8,099 nucleotides of DNA from Anaerolineaceae bacterium (GTDB lineage: Bacteria > Chloroflexota > Anaerolineae > Anaerolineales > Anaerolineaceae). Under the pieces are notes generated by a model that was not told where the DNA came from, ran no database searches, and saw only the letters and a program-made list of their open reading frames with translations. The translations under genes were made by a program, and so were the position numbers. The DNA lies in contig DOEX01000124.1 in the NCBI GenBank assembly GCA_003532515.1, forward strand, positions 1-8,099, written 5' to 3'. Shown piece by piece: positions 6,097 to 8,099 of the stretch. Position 1 is the stretch's first letter; the number at the start of each line of letters is the position of its first letter.

Positions 6097-7092
6097 TTAC
6101 CTTATAAATGTCAGGCTGAGCCCGAGCATAGCGCCGACCAATTCAATGATCCAAAAACGAATCACAATCTGGCTTTCGGTCCAGTTGATTTCTTCAAAAT
6201 GATGGTGAATGGGGGTGCGCTTGAAAACGCGTTTCCCTTTGGTGATCTTGAAATAGCTCACCTGGATGATCACACTTAACAATTCTGCCGTTGGGATGAT
6301 GGCAATCAAGGGTAAAAAGAGCCAGCGACCGGTCATTAGAGCGACAACTGCCAAAGAAGCTCCCAAGGCTTGCGAACCCGTATCGCCCATAAACAGGCGG
6401 GCTGGATTACTGTTGTACCAGAGGAAACCAGCCAATGCGCCAACCACACTAAAGCAGAAGCGACCAAGATAGACCTGTCCCTGGATCAACGCGATGATGC
6501 CGTAGATACCGAAGGCGGTCATAGAAATAATGCTTGCGAGACCATCGACACCGTCTGTAAAATTCACAGCATTCGCCATACCAACGATGATGATCATCGC
6601 AACCGGGATATAAGCCCAGCCAAAATCGAGCGGAGAATCGGAGGCGGGCCAGAACATATGCGGAACCTGCAGCAGCTCTTTCATGGCGTAAGCCAGGATG
6701 AAGGCCGCGATCACCTGGAGAATGAATTTGGTGCGTGCAGTCATTCCCAGGCCTTTACGAGCTCCGCGGATGCCTTCCCAATCGTCGATTGCGCCGATGA
6801 TTGCGAATGCCCATAAAGCTCCGAGAGGTACAAGGATGGAGGACCCGATCAACTTTGAGCCAAAGAGAGAGACGGCGTTCAGAATTACTGTTAGGAGTGT
6901 GATTGGTACCAGGAACATAAAGCCACCCATGGTGGGGGTATCTTCCTTTTTTCGGTGCGTGGCAGGTTGATCTTCCTTGATTCTTTTGCCGATGTTGAAT
7001 TTTGTGAGCAATTGGATGAAAGGCTCACCCCAAATGGTGGAGAGCAGGAAAGCCAGACCGCTGATGGCGATTGCCAGAGAGAATCCACGCAT
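6097..7092 (-). CDS. mraY: Phospho-N-acetylmuramoyl-pentapeptide transferase MraY
   Basis: MraY is the membrane enzyme that moves phospho-MurNAc-pentapeptide from UDP to undecaprenyl phosphate, giving lipid I. At 331 residues with roughly ten hydrophobic segments it is slightly short of the E. coli protein (about 360) but within the family range. Diagnostic motifs are THRKKEDTPTMGG (45-57), the catalytic Asp pair in GAIDDWEGI (100-108), GLGMTARTKFILQ (114-126), NAVNFTDGVDGLA (174-186), LFMGDTGSQALG (233-244, with Asp237) and the histidine loop TPIHHHFE (293-300). All the expected Asp, Asn and His residues are present, so it should be active. ATG at 7092-7090 shares its A with the murF TAA (TAATG), and GGAGG at 7107-7103 lies 10 bases upstream within murF, so translation is probably coupled. 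Confidence 0.98.
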   Translation of the reverse strand: MRGFSLAIAISGLAFLLSTIWGEPFIQLLTKFNIGKRIKEDQPATHRKKEDTPTMGGFMFLVPITLLTVILNAVSLFGSKLIGSSILVPLGALWAFAIIGAIDDWEGIRGARKGLGMTARTKFILQVIAAFILAYAMKELLQVPHMFWPASDSPLDFGWAYIPVAMIIIVGMANAVNFTDGVDGLASIISMTAFGIYGIIALIQGQVYLGRFCFSVVGALAGFLWYNSNPARLFMGDTGSQALGASLAVVALMTGRWLFLPLIAIIPTAELLSVIIQVSYFKITKGKRVFKRTPIHHHFEEINWTESQIVIRFWIIELVGAMLGLSLTFIR

Positions 7093-8099
7093 TAGATTTT
7101 TTCCTCCAATGCTGCGATAATTTTTTCCATTCGCATGCCGTGCGAACCTTTAACCAAGACAGTCTGACCTACTCTCAAGATAGAATGCAGGAAGTGAGCG
7201 GCTTCTTCTGAGTCAGCAAACCAGCGCAATTCCTCTTCCGGAAAACCAGTGTCCAGGATGGCATCACGGGTCAACAAGCTTCTTGGACCGACCAGAACGA
7301 TCTTTTTTGCTACCTTTGCTGCCTTACGACCGACTTGCTCATGCCCTTCAGCTTCGTATCGACCAAGCTCGAGCATGTCACCAAGAACAGCGATCTTTCT
7401 GCCTTCCATTTCATGGAGCAATTCGAGCGCAGCGATGGTGGAAGTGGGGGAAGCGTTGTAACTGTCATCAATCACCAAAGCTCCTGTGTTACTGGTGAAG
7501 ACACGCACTCGCTGGACCATCTCCTGGCTGCGCAGTGCCTGTTCTATCTCCGTCCAATTGAAACCGAGCTCGAGAGCAACAGCGATTGCGCTGAGCAGAT
7601 TGTATACAGAATGTTTCCCCAGCAATTCAGAAACAATCATGTGCGATTGCCTTTTGTGATGAGCAGTGAAGCGAATGCCGGACAGACCGGTTGAATGTAT
7701 ATCACCAGCCCAAAGATCAGCTTCCGGTGTAAAGCCATAAGTTATCACATGAGCTGAGGTTTGAGCTGCCATTGCGAGCACGCGCGGATCATCATGATTC
7801 AAGACCGCAAGACCTTCAGGTTTGACAGGTAAAGCCTGTACCAGCTCGGATTTTCCCAAGGCGATTGTTTCGATGTCTCCAGCACGTTCTGCATGGACGG
7901 TTCCGATGTTGGTGACAACACCAATGCGAGGTTTGGCAAGGTTGCAGAGCAATTCGATCTCGCCTGGAACATAAAAGCCCATTTCGAGCACAGCAGCCTG
8001 ATGACTTTCGTTGAGGGAGAGCAGTGTGAGAGGCAGTCCGATTTCATTGTTCATGTTGCCCTTATTCTTGAGCACTCTGAACTTATAGCCCAACAAGGC
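7092..8099 (-). CDS. murF: UDP-N-acetylmuramoyl-tripeptide--D-alanyl-D-alanine ligase MurF (5' end outside window)
   Basis: MurF adds D-Ala-D-Ala to the UDP-MurNAc-tripeptide, the last cytoplasmic step. The frame is open to the window edge, giving 335 C-terminal residues; the true start, the first domain and the ATP P-loop (usually GS.GKT) should lie above 8099, about 110-130 residues missing. Numbering from the first full codon at the edge, the motifs are NKGNMNNEIGLPLTLL (12-27), VLEMGFYVPGEI (37-48), VTNIGTVHAE (62-71), GKSELV (82-87, with the lysine normally carbamoylated), NHDDPR (101-106), HSVYNLLSA (163-171), VIDDSYNASPTST (209-221), VLGDMLELG (238-246) and VKGSHGMRMEKII (316-328). The in-frame TTG at 8096 is not a real start because conserved sequence is missing before it. 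The stop overlaps mraY by one base. murE would be expected nearby upstream. Confidence 0.96.
   Translation of the reverse strand, partial: ALLGYKFRVLKNKGNMNNEIGLPLTLLSLNESHQAAVLEMGFYVPGEIELLCNLAKPRIGVVTNIGTVHAERAGDIETIALGKSELVQALPVKPEGLAVLNHDDPRVLAMAAQTSAHVITYGFTPEADLWAGDIHSTGLSGIRFTAHHKRQSHMIVSELLGKHSVYNLLSAIAVALELGFNWTEIEQALRSQEMVQRVRVFTSNTGALVIDDSYNASPTSTIAALELLHEMEGRKIAVLGDMLELGRYEAEGHEQVGRKAAKVAKKIVLVGPRSLLTRDAILDTGFPEEELRWFADSEEAAHFLHSILRVGQTVLVKGSHGMRMEKIIAALEEKI
7103..7107 (-). promoter_or_regulatory. Ribosome binding site of mraY, inside the end of murF
   Basis: GGAGG, encoded within the last codons of murF (Leu-Glu-Glu), lies 10 bases before the mraY ATG at 7092. With the TAATG junction it supports coupled translation of murF and mraY. 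Confidence 0.6.

Noticed and set aside
7092..8096. TTG at 8096 as the start of a short complete murF
   Set aside because: The first domain and the P-loop of MurF would be absent; the frame is open to the window edge, so this is a cut by the window.
1..8099. Mobile elements, CRISPR, tRNA/rRNA, riboswitches, terminators or a new defence system
   Set aside because: The window is almost completely filled by conserved wall genes; no repeat arrays, inverted repeats of note or non-coding stretches were seen by eye.

Overview
The window is a stretch of a bacterial dcw (division and cell wall) cluster, read entirely on the minus strand. In transcription order, from high to low coordinates, it holds: murF (5' end outside the window), mraY, murD, ftsW, murG, a small CvpA-like membrane protein, murC and murB (3' end outside the window). 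There are six complete genes and two partial ones. No RNA gene, mobile element, CRISPR array, long repeat, promoter or terminator was recognised.

The layout is extremely tight, with no intergenic stretch longer than about 10 bases. The junctions are: murF/mraY share TAATG; mraY/murD are 2 bases apart; murD/ftsW share ATGA; ftsW overlaps murG by 77 bases; murG and the CvpA-like gene are 9 bases apart, with the ribosome binding site starting inside the stop codon; the CvpA-like gene and murC share TGATG; and murC overlaps murB by 8 bases, with a TTG start. This points to one polycistronic transcript with translational coupling. Its promoter should lie above 8099 and its end below position 1.

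The products form the lipid II route. MurB (reduction), MurC (L-Ala), MurD (D-Glu) and MurF (D-Ala-D-Ala) build UDP-MurNAc-pentapeptide; MurE is not in view and is probably further upstream. MraY moves phospho-MurNAc-pentapeptide to undecaprenyl phosphate, MurG adds GlcNAc, and the SEDS protein FtsW polymerises lipid II at the division site. The CvpA-like protein is the only gene in the row without an assigned wall function.

The source is probably a member of Chloroflexota, perhaps Anaerolineae. This is an inference from remembered family-style variants: MurG with GGTGGG, a VPDIEPG segment and YAWRYQKVNADYL; MurC with EADEYDYMFLGL and VWEPHTISRT; MurD with NDSIATAPERT; MurB with NAGAHG; plus a CvpA-like gene between murG and murC. 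No search was possible. The region is core housekeeping DNA. I see no sign of a new system; the points worth checking are motif deviations in MurG, MurC and MurD, the CvpA-like gene, and the overlapping starts.
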